Positions 42,801 to 54,700 of a stretch of 64,000 bases of DNA are shown here, piece after piece. A program made the translations under genes and the position numbers. Origin of the DNA: Cladocopium goreaui (Eukaryota; Sar; Dinophyceae; Suessiales; Symbiodiniaceae); contig CAMXCT020006563.1 in NCBI GenBank assembly GCA_947184155.2, positions 78,574 to 142,573 on the forward strand, written 5' to 3'. The notes below the pieces were generated by a model. It did not search any database. It saw only the letters and a program-made list of their open reading frames with translations, and was not told the DNA's origin. The first letter of the stretch is position 1. Each line of letters opens with the position of its first letter.

Positions 42801-44617
42801 TGAGAGATTGAGGAACCTTGACAATGGACAAGACCCTAATGAAGGAAATAATGAATCTGATACTGTTATATAAGCAAATTGGAAGAACATGAAAACCAAC
42901 CTGAACCCACTGAAAGAGAGCCCAAAACTACTTAAAGAACAGATGACTGTGTTTTGATGTATATTAATATATATATATACACATTGCATGGCAGTCGAGG
43001 AGCTGGCAGAAGTTTTTTTGGCAGATTTACCTACCTTTTTTGCACAGCAACATTGGGAGACAGGAAACTTGGACTGCCGATGATGCACCAAATTTGAATG
43101 TCAATTATGAGACTAAGCCCAAAATTAGAAGTATGGTTTTTTTCAGACTGTCAGACCTTATTTTGCAATGTGATGACCTTCACAGAGCCTTATTTTGCTC
43201 AATTGTTTCACTCTTTTTGAAATGGGCGCAAGCCGTCTAAGCTGGGCAGCTGGGCAATGCTCAAAACCTCACAGACTTCACCGAGCATGAAATGATTTGT
43301 GGTATAACACTTCATTGAGAATGAAAAGATGGGGGAACCCCCAACCTACTGCCATTTTCAACAAATCTTGGGGAAATATGAGTCTTCAAACACTTTAACC
43401 CATCTCAAAGCCATTTCGTGTCACCTTTTTCCCGTCGCCTTTAGCACGCAGTTCCCAGCTTCCCAGCGTGCTTCAGGTCAGGCTAGTGGCTGCGGAGCCA
43501 GTGAAAGCTGGAGAGGAGCTGTTCACTCATTATGTGCGGAAACCTAGGCGGAGCTCAGGAGTGATGATTCGGAGATGACATCAAAGGGGCTTTCTCAAAA
43601 CCGGGATCCCCCAAATCATCCATTCTAGTATTTTTTCAGCCATGGTGACTTGGGGATCAGCATTTCGGACACCTCCATATGAGCTATGGTCAATACTCAT
43701 GGTTAACCATTAATAGGGGCTAGTCATCCAATGGTTCATAGGGATTTATAATAGCCATATATAACCATTAAATAAGGATCCTTATTGTGGATGGGATGAC
43801 CATCAACCATGTAGTGAGTATTGACCCCATTGGATGTTCGTTGTGTCTTCAGATGACTTGACTCACTCTAGGTGGAGCTGCGACTTCATAGAGAGGAGAG
43901 AAGACAGCAACTCCATGAGAACTACGGTTTCTGGCACTTTGGCAGACTTTGGCAGACTACCCTCTGGTAAACTAACATAGCTATGGAAAATCACCATTTA
44001 TACTGAGTTGTCCCATGAAAAATGGTGATACATATTTCTGAATGTTCTCTTCTCATCAGCTGCTTTTGTGTGATACTCTACACACTCAAGGTATCTCAAG
44101 GTGCTGTTTATCCAGAATTGCTACGTGAACCATTTCTGTTTGCAGCAAAACACAACATATTGTCCAATATTCCCTGCCATAACTTACTTTTAGCGAGTAC
44201 AACTTATAGATATTTATACGTAGCATAAATAGGAGTGGTTCAAATTATCCTCACCCCAAAACGATTTTACTTTATTTTATTTTATTTTATTTTATCATCA
44301 TCATCATCATCATCATCGTCATCATCATCATCATCATTGTGAATTACACGACATTACCATCAAAGTGGGTGGTATAAACCATCATATGGGTGGTTTACCA
44401 TCGCTTTGCTCACATCACTATTATCATTGTAATCATAATCATTATCATTTAATCCAATATTATCCCAGATCGTTGTCCTATAATAACATTGAGTTACACG
44501 ACATTACCATCCCAGCCCAAGCCTATTATGAGCATCCCAGGTGCGACTGCAAAGCCTGCTCGGAGCCCAGTGAGGGAAGCGACCGGCGAAGGACCGGAGA
44601 TCCAAAGGGCAAAATGG
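36970..44617 (+). CDS. SET-domain protein, SMYD-like, spliced gene (envelope)
   Basis: Nine coding islands in order on one strand build a SET domain: strand 1, LGDVVLLEEPVL, SLEGILFTNCIG, SRFNHSC, a junction giving NHSCSPN, VKAGEELFTHYV, and a post-SET cysteine motif. SET proteins of the SMYD class transfer methyl groups from S-adenosylmethionine to lysines of histones or other proteins; NHSC and GEEL...Y lie at the cofactor and substrate pocket. A MYND zinc finger was not found. Two junctions require GC donors. The largest inferred intron (39395-43476) contains an intact membrane-protein gene. The extreme 5' and 3' ends are not established; an acidic exon candidate at 44797 may follow. Confidence 0.7.
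37473..37613 (+). CDS. SET-domain gene exon, GDVVLLEEP block
   Basis: Acceptor ACAAG at 37471-37472, phase 1. Encodes LGDVVLLEEPVLVVTSNDKG then RAAPVTSFEGIPVARLGDEW and KEQLYS. The G-D-V-V-L-x-E-x-P string is the typical early SET motif. Ends at AGCAA|GTGAGC. Confidence 0.65.
38421..38483 (+). CDS. SET-domain gene exon, insert region
   Basis: After TTTGCAG. Encodes KREKWESYCLVTSRRVLAVR then H. Helical, in the place where SMYD proteins carry an insert between SET halves. Donor CCAT|GTGGAT. Confidence 0.5.
38627..38680 (+). CDS. SET-domain gene exon, TN motif
   Basis: After GCCAAG. Encodes SLEGILFTNCIGRD. A leucine-x-G-x-hydrophobic-x-T-N motif precedes the NHSC block in SMYD-type SET domains. 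Confidence 0.6.
   Translation, partial: GLWKAFFLQTALGVISA
38856..38918 (+). CDS. SET-domain gene exon, NHSC motif
   Basis: Acceptor TTGACAG. Encodes RRFDAALCLELSRFNHSC and one further base. Donor GTGGCG at 38919. Joined to 39354 the split codon A|GC restores serine, giving the full family motif N-H-S-C-S-P-N. Confidence 0.75.
39354..39394 (+). CDS. SET-domain gene exon, PNLEQSW segment
   Basis: Acceptor TACGAG at 39352-39353. Encodes (S)PNLEQSWDQEAGQ. Ends in phase at CAG|GCCAGA (GC donor) if joined to 43477, which gives EAGQ-VRLVAAEPVKAGEEL as expected for the family. A GT donor four bases earlier breaks the frame. Confidence 0.6.
39635..39912. repeat. (GTT)n trinucleotide tract with GTC/GTG variants
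   Basis: About 90 triplets in blocks: GTT, then GTTGTC, then GTTGTG, then GTT again, ending in GCT. Lies inside the inferred 4.1 kb SET-gene intron. Homopolymer Val/Leu/Thr ORFs are artefacts. Confidence 0.97.
40310..41137 (+). CDS. Multi-pass membrane protein, uninterrupted, nested in an intron
   Basis: 275 codons from ATG 40310 to TGA 41135-41137, with no introns. The N-terminal 80 residues are soluble and acidic (a TDTASDTSSD run near residues 25-34). Hydrophobic segments follow at about residues 82-104, 126-141, 176-192, 197-210 and 260-275, the last ending right at the stop. NCTALAFVFELDD (residues 201-213) resembles a segment I associate with large families of dinoflagellate membrane proteins of unknown function; that recollection is unverified. 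There is no transporter or channel signature. It is on the same strand as the SET gene and lies inside its largest inferred intron. Lack of introns suggests a retroposed copy. Other starts are possible upstream, but none is better supported. Confidence 0.7.
   Translation: MLVGPKCIEGAARRVGFTCETGETDTASDTSSDPNWEKEYKGYAHSFIKETLTADAYFTGYIAAKTLQHEEILDRCELLQLRCTVLALLFAIGCQFFLISWMGIIGFGYSIPDLLKPETFHPIVNRGLLSVGIFAFIMQCLGEDYKVQVYDTALYYVDYTESSFEMVSIFKMAKKVVPLLLQASGLLVLIRSKGNLEIILNCTALAFVFELDDLTLAAICPRLTESMYIRREEFFAGLAENADNVIATGSFAGGHRALHAPLLIVFVFVLSIVIP
41140..43470. other. Intronic stretch, no supported exon
   Basis: Unique AT-rich sequence after the nested gene. It holds a family C repeat (42046-42150), TA-rich microsatellites and imperfectly repeated CCAACCCAAACTACTTAAAG-like phrases near 41500, 41840, 41990 and 42920, each followed by AGACACC-type sequence. 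Confidence 0.5.
42046..42150. mobile_element. Family C repeat
   Basis: GGGTATGGGTCAATACCTATT through GGGATGAACATCCATTTACC to TTTTGACACACTGCCAT. Bounded by TA-rich microsatellites. Confidence 0.7.
43477..43545 (+). CDS. SET-domain gene exon, GEEL motif
   Basis: Acceptor CTTCAG at 43471-43476. Encodes VRLVAAEPVKAGEELFTHYV then RKPRR. G-E-E-L-x-x-x-Y is the C-terminal SET motif with the catalytic-site tyrosine. The 3' end is not fixed. Confidence 0.75.
43851..43933 (+). CDS. SET-domain gene exon, post-SET start
   Basis: Acceptor ACTCTAG at about 43865-43871, after which VELRLHREERRQQLHENYGF follows; the left edge given is approximate. The helix R-R-x-x-L-x-x-x-Y-G-F matches the sequence preceding the post-SET cysteines. 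The codon TG|G is split at 43933. The intron starts GCACTT, so a GC donor is required. Confidence 0.65.
43958..44030. mobile_element. Family A element, 3'-truncated
   Basis: Starts TACCCTCTGGTAAACTAAC. The right terminal repeat is missing; similarity stops after AAAATGGTGAT. It lies in the SET-gene intron, 24 bases after the inferred donor. Confidence 0.75.
44270..44338. repeat. (TTTTA)n then (CAT)n microsatellite
   Basis: Five TTTTA units followed by about 15 ATC triplets. Confidence 0.9.
44541..44617 (+). CDS. SET-domain gene exon, post-SET cysteines
   Basis: Acceptor ATCCCAG at 44534-44540. Encodes (W)CDCKACSEPSEGSDRRRTG. Joined to the previous exon the reading is YGFWCDCKAC, an exact Y-G-F-x-C-x-C-x-x-C post-SET zinc motif. 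The 3' end is at ATGG|GTACCA, or earlier at GCCCA|GTGAGG. Confidence 0.7.
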
Positions 44618-44796
44618 GTACCACCAATATGAGTGAGTGGTTCATACACTTTTTACATCTTTTTACCCAGTTATACCATGTTATACCCAGAACAATGATG
44701 TGACATTGGGTGGATGGTTATTTAATGTTATTGGGATTTTTGCCATTTTTTGCCCAGCAAAATGGGGGACGTTACCCTCTGCTATCATCCCTTCAG

Positions 44797-44890
44797 GACA
44801 GAGATGAAGCGCCGGGAATCCCAGAGGAGCGATGGACTGCGACGATGGCTGCAGCGACGATGGAGCCGCCATTTTTCCACGGGAAAATGC
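44797..44890 (+). CDS. Possible further exon of the SET gene
   Basis: After CTTCAG. Two open forward frames: DRDEAPGIPEERWTATMAAA and TEMKRRESQRSDGLRRWLQR. Neither joins the previous exon in phase with the donors considered. Coding character is clear but the parent gene is not. Confidence 0.4.
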
Positions 44891-44899
44891 GATGATTTT

Positions 44900-46480
44900 C
44901 CCATTGAAACACATCATTTCGTCATTTTAAGCTGCATTGCTGAAAGGGGAAAATTGAGGGATATTGCAATATATTGACAAAGAATTGCCATTTCAGGAGA
45001 ATTGGGATAAATCATGATCAACCATTATTTTTTTTCGGGGATATCTCATTGCCATGTTTGATGACCGAAGGGATCATCGGGGATAATCACAAGCAAATTC
45101 ATGCCTGATGTGAGCTTATGATGGATTTGAGATCACGAGGGAACTCAACATAGGGCCGCAAAGGCATTTATGTGACATGTCTTAATCCGCGTAAGCTAAT
45201 AAAGCCACTTGGCGTTTTAAATGCTGGACGGCACATGGTGAAGCCAACCTTTGCATTAAGGCTTCGTTTGTAAGCTCCAGTGAAGCCTTCCGAGCACTGT
45301 GTAGACCCCACACAAACACACAAGACGCAGCTCAATTTTCTATGAACCATTTTGAAGAATGTGTGATGATTTGATAAACCAATGTTCAGGCGAAAAAAAA
45401 ACAGAATCCGTTCAACCTGTGTCCATTCCAATCAGAACCTCTGTGTTGGATAGCTTTAGGTGTCATGGTCAAAAGTTAGATTCTATGTGTATATATAATT
45501 ATATATGTAGTAGTATATATATATACTGTGTATATATATATATATCCGTATTGGAAAAGGGTCATACCACCGATAGGACAATTACAATATCTTATAGCAT
45601 TTCTATTTCGGATTCCCAAGGCCAGGACGACCACACCCCATCACCCAAGGTTTAGATGACTCCATCCGAGTGGATCAGCAAGATCGTCTCAAGAATATGG
45701 ATCGGGGTGAGCGCGTGCAGAGCTCAGGAAACGGGTGAAAAAAACGAAGATCAACAGCCACCAAAACCCATGAAACACATGGGATGCAAAGGGACAATTG
45801 AGAATACATGAAATTGAATTTTGGAAGTGTAAAATCATGGTTACGAGATATGTTAGTTGATGAATTACAAACTTTTTCAGATGACGCCTACCAACTGAGT
45901 CCGTGAAGCGGGTCCTGAAACTCTTTGATCAGGAGAAGGGGGTTCGAACATGCTCAGCATGGCAGTTTTGCCCAAAAATAGGATAACCCCTCCAAATCCA
46001 ACAGGTTAAAAAGCATATTTTCTTCATTCAAAGCAGCAATTTTGGGGTGTATCATATCTGCTGGACAAGCCCAAGTCCACGATTTTTTGGCTTAAATCCC
46101 TACTTTGGAGGGTAACATCTCCCATTTTGGTAGATTTAATCCCCATTTTGGTGGGCAAAAATCCACATGTTGGTTGGTTTTCTCCTCGTTTCTGCAGGGT
46201 TTCTTCCATGTTTTCGCTGCAGGAGGGTCTCCACTTGTTGACCTGGCGGAAGTTGCAGGGATTCCAAGATTCCAAGCTGTAGCAGAAAGCCATGGTTTTT
46301 TGATGCGAAAATTATGATCATCCACAGTTTTTTTTTTTTTGTGGGGGGGGGGGAGTTTGCCATTTCCAGACCCATTATTTTGTTGTTTGGAATCCAAATC
46401 CACCGATGTCCGAAAAGTCTAAGTTTTCACAAGCATGATGGGATACTTTGGGATCGGTTCACACAACCAAGCTTGATGGG
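44900..46480. other. Stretch without a supported gene
   Basis: Contains a TA-rich microsatellite (45490-45550) and an inverted-repeat-like segment with CCCATTTTGG repeats at 46100-46170. No exon recognised. Confidence 0.45.
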
Positions 46481-46504
46481 AATGACCAGCTCAGCAATTT
46501 TTCA

Positions 46505-46640
46505 GCTGGAAAATTTGAAGGCACTGCCTCTCTGGTATGGAATTTGCGCTGCGGAGAGGTTGGAGGGCTGGAGTATGTTGCTCAAAAACACGCAAACATG
46601 GAAGATGCCGAAGGAAGCATTGAGAAGTGAGTGTTTCATA
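46505..46640 (+). CDS. Possible exon
   Basis: The frame reads LENLKALPLWYGICAAERLE then GWSMLLKNTQTWKMPKEALR. Several frames are open; no family. Confidence 0.3.
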
Positions 46641-46884
46641 GGGTCTTCAGCTCAATCCAAAGGGGCCCAAAGCATCAGAATTCTCTCAGCGAATGGGTGC
46701 ACATTTTCCTGCCAGGTGATGTCACAGCTAGCATTCGCTGGGCCCGGAAAGGCTATGAAAATGCAAAGTAAAGTCCTTGGCTAGGAATTTTGTGGACCAT
46801 TCTCACCGCTTGCATGAGAATTGCATAACTAATATCATATCATTGTCATTTCCGAGGCTGGCTCACGGTGAACATCACCGAGAT

Positions 46885-47232
46885 ACGATGTATCTGGCCG
46901 CACTCATGAAGGACCTACAGCTTGCGACGCGGAAAGAACTGTCAATTGAATTTCAGAGAAGAGATCAGGATGATCCGAGGTTTTGTCGAAGCCAAGCAGC
47001 TAGGACCCAAGCAGCCACCCTGACTTCGAGTATCGCACGGAGAGTGCCGGAATGCCAAGGAGTTGTGGCCTCCAGCCGTGATCCGCTTTCAGCCCTGTCC
47101 CATGTTTGGCCGCTTCCCAAGGCCAAGAATTGGGGAACTTGGGTGGTTGCAATGTGCGTTCTTTTTGCCACTAGCTCAGAATGCTTCAAAGGGGCAGGTA
47201 AAGCACATGTTGACACTTGCGACATGTCGTGA
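46885..47232 (+). CDS. Possible coding fragment
   Basis: An open + frame includes MYLAALMKDLQLATRKELSI then EFQRRDQDDPRFCRSQAART and ends at a TGA at 47230-47232. The first part is helix-like and plausible; the rest could be read-through into an intron. The minus strand is also open. Gene unknown. Confidence 0.3.
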   Translation, partial: TMYLAALMKDLQLATRKELSIEFQRRDQDDPRFCRSQAARTQAATLTSSIARRVPECQGVVASSRDPLSALSHVWPLPKAKNWGTWVVAMCVLFATSSECFKGAGKAHVDTCDMS

Positions 47233-47699
47233 CCTTTCACCTATTGCCTAGGTGATCCTTACCGTCGCCTATGTTTGAGCAATTAAAAAAGTGCTGATCG
47301 GAGGACACTCCTGCAACTCAGCACCAGAGCCACCGAGAGAGAGAGGCTACGTTGGCATCCGATTGGCATCCTCTTACTGTAGCTGATTCTGCAATGATTT
47401 GGGCTCTCAGAGCAGGTTTACTGCCTTGTTGCTGCATTATTTTCAGTAGACATTCGAACTGACAGGCAAGAGAGAAGGATCAGAAGATGTAAAGACTTCT
47501 TACAATTAAGTTCCATAGCTACTTTTTCCAACACTTTTCAGTTGTCATTTGTCACTTGTTGATTCTTGTGCTTTCAGTTCTCAGAAAACCTGCAGCAATG
47601 GCAGATTCCAAGGTGCTACTGTTGGTGTCATCCATTGGAAGTTGGGGTCAGATATCACCAGAAGAGAACACCGACACCGCTTGCAGCATGGTCCCAAAT

Positions 47700-48600
47700 T
47701 CCCATCATTCATTCAGCAATGTTCAGTAATGATAACTATAGTGTACCATAACAATGGCCATGATAACTACGTATGTTTAGTAATGTTCCCAAATCTATGG
47801 CAGAATCTATGGTGCAACATCAAGATGAACTCATTCCTAGATCTAGAGCCCTAGAGCGGCAAAGACGGATGTTTCACTGGCGATGCACAACCAACGGATG
47901 AAGAGATAAACAAAGGATGTAGGTGAAGGGTAACGAATTAATTTGTATGTTGAAAACTCAGGTAGCACATGAACTCATGGCAGTCCTTTGATTTTGTAGA
48001 GAAACATGAACAACCACAAGAGTGCCCTGAAGATTCTGGGACATGCATCAGTTCTGGGCTCATCGACCAGCTCTAATATCCAAAGACCACTTGCCATGGA
48101 ATATACCCATTGAGTCATTGAGGTATACAGGGTATACAGTTTGGCTAAACACAACTTCTATGAGAACATAGAAGAACCATCCAAGATTTATCCCAGTCAA
48201 TTCGTATTGATTATGCCAACTATCCCTATATACTGATCAATCTACCGCGATATATATGGTCCCTGTTGGATCCTATTGGTATATTTAAGCCACATCCGAT
48301 TGCTGAATTCCAATGAATCTTCTAGCGGCTAGCAAAATCTAGCAATATCCCATCTCCATATGAGATGCCACCCAAACGACCACAAGGTTTAGTATTGGAT
48401 CTATTGATATTAGGGTCCCAGTTATGCGGGCATATTGAATATTCCATTACCATTATATAATTGCTGGTTCTATCGTCCCTATTTTGCTGGTTTTACCACC
48501 CCAAAATCCTTTGTGAGTTAACATTCGGATGTCATCATTGTTGCAGGTGAAACTCCCGTTTTTGCAGGTGAAATCCATGTTAAATCCATGTCAGTGCCGC
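47700..48600. other. Stretch without a supported gene
   Basis: AT-rich unique sequence with only short ORFs. No element recognised. Confidence 0.5.
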
Positions 48601-48620
48601 TGAAATCACCTTATTTCTGT

Positions 48621-48738
48621 CGTTGACGGCGAGCCGCAGGTCCGTGGTGCTGTGGGAGCCGCTGCGGCCATTGTGCTGATCTCTCGCGTGCGCGATGTGG
48701 CGTGGTCGCAAAACAAAGCCCTGTTGGTTCACGATTAT
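48621..48738 (+). CDS. Exon, possible 5' part of the LrgAB-like gene
   Basis: The + frame encodes [20 protein letters not shown] then [19 protein letters not shown] and a stop. GC-rich with a short hydrophobic segment. Position and strand suit an N-terminal exon of the LrgAB-like gene, perhaps in or after a transit peptide, but no conserved motif proves it. Confidence 0.4.
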
Positions 48739-51700
48739 TAGTATATGGGTTTGTCTGAAAATAGGGTATATTCCCAATTATTAGCCATTTAATAGGGATA
48801 ATGATCATTAACCATTGGGTTTAGGGGTACACTATTTTCAGACACACCCATATCCAAGATTAATTGTGGATGATCACAATTAACTTTATATTCAATATTG
48901 GATGATCACGATTGAACTGGGAATTAGATTGGGGTAATGTGTTTTTTTTCGCAACAATAACATCATAGTAAACTAGGAGTAAACCATAATAGCCCAATAG
49001 TTTAATATGCTAAACCGAAACCCAATGCCATAAAGCATCCAGGCAACCAACCATGACTGGGAGTTATTGTACATCACAAAGAGAGGGATACCCATCCGGT
49101 AATCATAAACCGGGCTGGCTGGAAAATCACCCAAATTTATAGTTGGGTGTTCCACTGAAACCTCCATTTATATGTACCCTCTGGTAATTTAACATAGCTA
49201 TGGAAAATCACCATTTTTAATGGGTAAATCCACTATAAATGGCCATTTTCAATAGCTATGTTAGTTTACCAGAGGGTATATACTGTATATATATATATTA
49301 TATTATATGATATTATATTATATTATATTATATTATATGATATTATATTATATTATATGATATTATATTATATTATATTATTTTATATTATATTATATTA
49401 TATTATATGATATTATATTATATTATATTATATTATATGATATTATATTATATTACATTATATTATATTATATTATATGATATTATATTATATTATATTA
49501 TATGATATGACATTATATTATATTATATTATATTATATAATATATATATATATTATATTTTTTCCACTGCCACGTTTGACTACCATTTTGGGTATCCAAA
49601 ATGACTGATGACCTGAAAAAGTTTGGTGAATGAACATTCAGATGGAGGAATTGTCAACCGCCAAGGCCAAGGCCTTGGCTGTTGACAGATGGGTGGCAGC
49701 GGATTCCACTGGGATAACTTCGCCACGTATTTTTTTGAAGCCAGTGGGAGGGTCTGGGATTTACTATGATTTACTAAGAACATCCAAGAAACAAACAGAA
49801 AACAAACAGAAAATGATGGAAAAACAACCAGAAATATATCGCAATGGCCAGCATCTTCTACGTCCTACCACCGAGGTTCAGCATTTGCCGCGCCTGGTGT
49901 TGGACAAGGCCTGAAGTCATTGGTTCTTGAGGAACTGCACTGACCACTGGTGGTTTCAATGAAAGAACATCTCAGGGTCGCATTTTTATTTGATTTTCTT
50001 GAACTTACCATCTGTGATGTATTCTACTGTATTTGTTCTATATACTATTATATACTATTATATTATATTATATGTATGTATAACAATCCAACCTGCCATC
50101 CCCAGGGCTCGCCGACGCAGAGTCTGAAGATTTTGGCTTCTTCATTGGTCATCTATGGTCCGGGGTCCTGGGCCTGGGCCATGGTGGGCCCAGTAGAACC
50201 ACCCTGGGACCCTCCAGGTGGTGCCCAAAATTTTTTCGGGGTGGCTCTGGTGGCTCTGGGTCCAAGTTTTTTCGGATATGACTTGACCCAATATAAAAAA
50301 ATAAATAAAAAAAACCATAGTTATCATACATATACGTATATAAATATATATATATATATATATACACATATATATATATATACTTATATTATAGTTGGGT
50401 GAATAAACATCCCAGACCAGGTCATGGGATGTTCACCAGGATGTTACCCGAGGCTATGAGCGCTTTGTGGCGATGATCCTGCGACGTTTGGGGCTCACCC
50501 GGATGCCATCCACCCTGGCCGCAATGCTGTCCCTCTTCGCCGCCCTGCGAAGTGTCGGGAACCCCTGGCCGCTGCATGGATTCCACGTTGGCGATTCCAC
50601 GTTGGCTAAGAAACCCCATCTTTTGATTAGGGGCTTGTTAGAGAGGTCATTTGGGTATGGATCAATACCTATACATACCATTTTTAATGGGATGAACATC
50701 CATAAATCCCAGCTATTTTGATGTGAACTACAGGGGTACTATTGGTTTTGACACACTGCCATTTTAGGTCCAAAAATGGGATGAGGATGATCCATTGATG
50801 ATCCAACATTGCTGTGTTTTTGAAGCACAGGTCCAGAAGCTCCAGAACCGAGAGACCTCTGACAGGCTTGGTCGACTTGGCGAGCCAACAGATGGGGATC
50901 TGGAGCCGAGGCCAACACTGTGACATTCTTCGGACAATTTGGGGCCATCCAAATACTTGTAATTGGTGGTTTTAACCTGTTTCGACACGTTTTGTTTGCC
51001 TATCATTTGGGAGGATAATCCATGATGACTTAAATATGGAACATACATTCATGGAAGTACCAAGCAGAATGTGAAATTTGTTACCGTAAAGTTCTTTGGC
51101 TTTGCCATTCAAGCTCCATCCGCTGGCCGCCTCCGGCGTAGGTTGGCGGAACTGTTGAAGCCGGGGGTGGACTTCTTGGGAAAGTGGATGGGTCTTTTCT
51201 TGGCACCGGCCTCTGCTCCAATTCTTGGACTGGTGGACACCAAGAGTTTTGCAGAAGGAAACGAGAAAACTGAGTAAACCCTCATGGTATGTGTATATTA
51301 AGAATATTATATATATATATATTATGTATATATATATAATGTAAACACTCATGGTACATTAAACTTTTCACATCCTTCGATCTTTTCAGATTCATATCGT
51401 TGCATCCAATTGCAGGGTGCAGCTCCTGTGTTGCGGAGCCTTAGGCCCCGCCACTGGCTTCCTTGGATGCCTCCATTGCGCGACTGCCGCCCTACAGCTC
51501 CTGCCTCAGCGATGGTGAATCATAGAATTGGATGATGGGAAAATTTACAGGAAAGCCCTATATTTGATGGTAAAAACCATGGTTTCCTGTAGATTTTCCC
51601 TTAAACCAATCCAATGAGTGAAGCTATGAAACTGAATGTAGAGCCCTGAAATTCTTAAAATTTCAGCATGAACCCCCACCAAAAGATACCAAAAAACCTA

Positions 51701-54700
51701 TTTCCGATGGGACATTCATTTCCCACATCTAGATTTGAAGCTTTGAGAGGCGGCAAAGTCTGGGCCAACACAACGGCACTCCTGGGCGTTGGTTGGGGTG
51801 CCACGTGAGGGCACTCAGCTGCCTTTAGCGCTGATTCTAGGGTTCTAGGGCCTAGGGGGCTTATACTATCCAAATTTATCCAATAGATTCGACATATTGG
51901 TGACAATTTATGGGGAAATCCACCACGATTTCGACGTTGTTCGGCATTGCAATGGATGCATCAGGCTTGGTTGTCCTTTCACCCGTACAAGTTGCTGACG
52001 ACCTAGGCATGCAGCCGCCGCCGGGGTGGCATCGTCCCTTGTACCCGCAGAGAGGGCACCGTGTCTTGGCGGATGCAATCGGAATGACGCCTGTGATTGA
52101 GCGCATTTTGAATCTTGCTCGTTCACGCGCGAGTGTTTCTTGTTCCTGTACTGAATGGATATTCCCGGGCTCAGAAAAATGAAATATGTCAAATCAAATG
52201 TTCTTTCAAACGACTTTGACACCTGCGTCCACATGTTGTTTTGCACATTTTCACTGGCCGAAAACATAGCTTTGATTCATAAGTTATAGCACTTCCAAAT
52301 GTAGCGTCCACATGGTGTTTTGCCTTGTTTTGCACTGTCTGCACTGACTTCCTAATGCGGTGCGTCACATGCTGTTTGTATGTTGTTTTGGGGATTGCAC
52401 TGACTTTCACGTCCGGGCCCCCCAAAGTGAAATTTCAATGAAGAAAACAGAAAATTATGATAACTATTGATCAACCACGGGATTTTTGGGTCTTGCCATG
52501 ATCTTGAGATCCAAATGTAAATGATGCTAGAATCCGCAGCACAGTCTCCAGGGCAAAGACAGCTGCTGCGGCTGCAGCCGCCCCGGTCACCAACGGAAAC
52601 CATGAGGTGTCGGAGATGGCTATGGCAATGGGAACACCACCTAAACAACATTAAACAACTGGGTTAAGGTGTGATCTAGATTATATAATTACGATTATAC
52701 CTATATATATATATTACATGATATATATATAATGGGTTGATTTATGATCAAACATGGGGGAATAGATCCAGGTGTTTCTTTTTGCAAGATGTCTCGTGCT
52801 TGGTATGACATGAGGATTTTCCAATAGCACTTTTAGATGAATGGATCTAGTACTTGTATGTACTTGTACCTAGCTGTACTGTATATACCTATTACATGTT
52901 GGCCAAAAGACAAGCCACGAATCTTGCGCCACGCCAGATTTCTCAAGAAGAAGCGGTTCGCCGGTCCTGGGTCTTGCTGGGTGCTGCTGGCTTTCTTGGA
53001 GTGTCCGAGAGCCAAGTGCTTCGCCAGTCGGTCGGAATGCTGTGAAAGAAATCCTCTGGTTGGTGGTTTCAGGATGTTTCCATATTAATTTCCCCATACA
53101 TTTCCTGTAGACAAAACCATACCAATTGGATGATCCCAATTGACATCACCAGCAGTCCTGAAAGGTACATGAAATGATGCATCGAAGGGTGATGTCTATT
53201 CTGAATCAACCTCCGATTGCACAGAAGGCACAAGGTACCCTCTGGTAATTTAACATAGCTATTGAAAATGACCATTTATAGTGAGTTTTCCCATTAAAAA
53301 TGGTGATTTTCCATAGTTATGTTAGTTTACCAGAGGGTAATATTCGGCACTTCTTGCCTTCCATTTCCACTGTACAGACCGGACTTGGGACCTGAGACCT
53401 TTGCAGAAGCCAAGTCTCACCACTGTTCATCTCATGGAATACAACTTCGACCAGTTGCAAAATAATGTCAGCAGGGACTGCCAATCATTTTGTTCTTGCG
53501 GTAGCCAGTTGATAATCGGTTCAACATGGTTCAACCCTGCATTTTTGCACATCAACAATCATCAATATCCCCATCACTATCTCCCTATCCCCGACATATC
53601 CTCATATCGTTGGGTACCCCAACACCGACGAGTTCATGTTGACCAAATTTTGTTGCTGGTTGGCAAAAATCGCCAGCTGCCTCCACACATGGACACAATA
53701 AGCCCCGACTCTTCAAGGTCACTTCTAATATCAATATAATATCCATATATATATATAATATATATATATATAATATATAAAATATATATATATAATATAT
53801 ATATAATATATATATATAATATATATATATATAATATATATATAATATATATATAATATATAATATATATATATATTAATATATAATATATATAATATAT
53901 ATATATTAATATATAATATATATATACATATATATAATATATATATATATATATTAATATATATATATATTAATATAATATGTATATATATATACACAAT
54001 ATGCATAGACACATGTTATGTTATATATATAAATACGTATAGGTATATGTTTCGATTGAAACCACCAAGCAGCCATCAGGGGATTAACTCCCAACAATGT
54101 CACGGCCACGCCAAGGGCCTGCTCACCAGCCCTGCCATTGGTGTTGCATCGACCCTTCGGGACTGTCACGTCTTGGATACCGTGGGGATACCGTGGTTAC
54201 GGTAAAAAGTGGGTAAAACAATGCCATTTAAAAACCAGCCATGACTGGGAATGGTAAGTTTATACATGTTTATACCACCTATAGCCTATAACTATAAAAA
54301 TGGATAAACATGGTAATGGCTGGTGCCAATGACATGGTTTTACCCACATTATTGTAGTTGATCCTTTGAAAGATGCCAGAAATCTGCCAGAAATCTGCCA
54401 TCGCCGGCCGAAGCTCTGCCAGGATTCTCTGTGAAATGAGCACCACCGTGTGCTCCTTCTCCTTGTCCAAGCTGCTTCCTGATGCCGTGCAGGCACTAAT
54501 TTATGCGACCTTAACTAGAATGGATATTTGTTGGATATTATATTTCTTGATATTTATTGGAATTTATGGTTGGATAACATTTATTGAATGGTTCCGGGAT
54601 ATTGGTGCTAATGAAGATTCATTGGATGATTCGTGGATCAAGTTTTAAGCATTTCCAAATTATGTCATCACAAATTCATTTCGTAGTAGTGTGGACCTGA

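Noticed and set aside
51908-52106. Minus-strand [16 protein letters not shown] as a zinc finger
   Set aside because: Single motif, opposite strand to all genes, no supporting neighbours; kept only as an uncertainty note.
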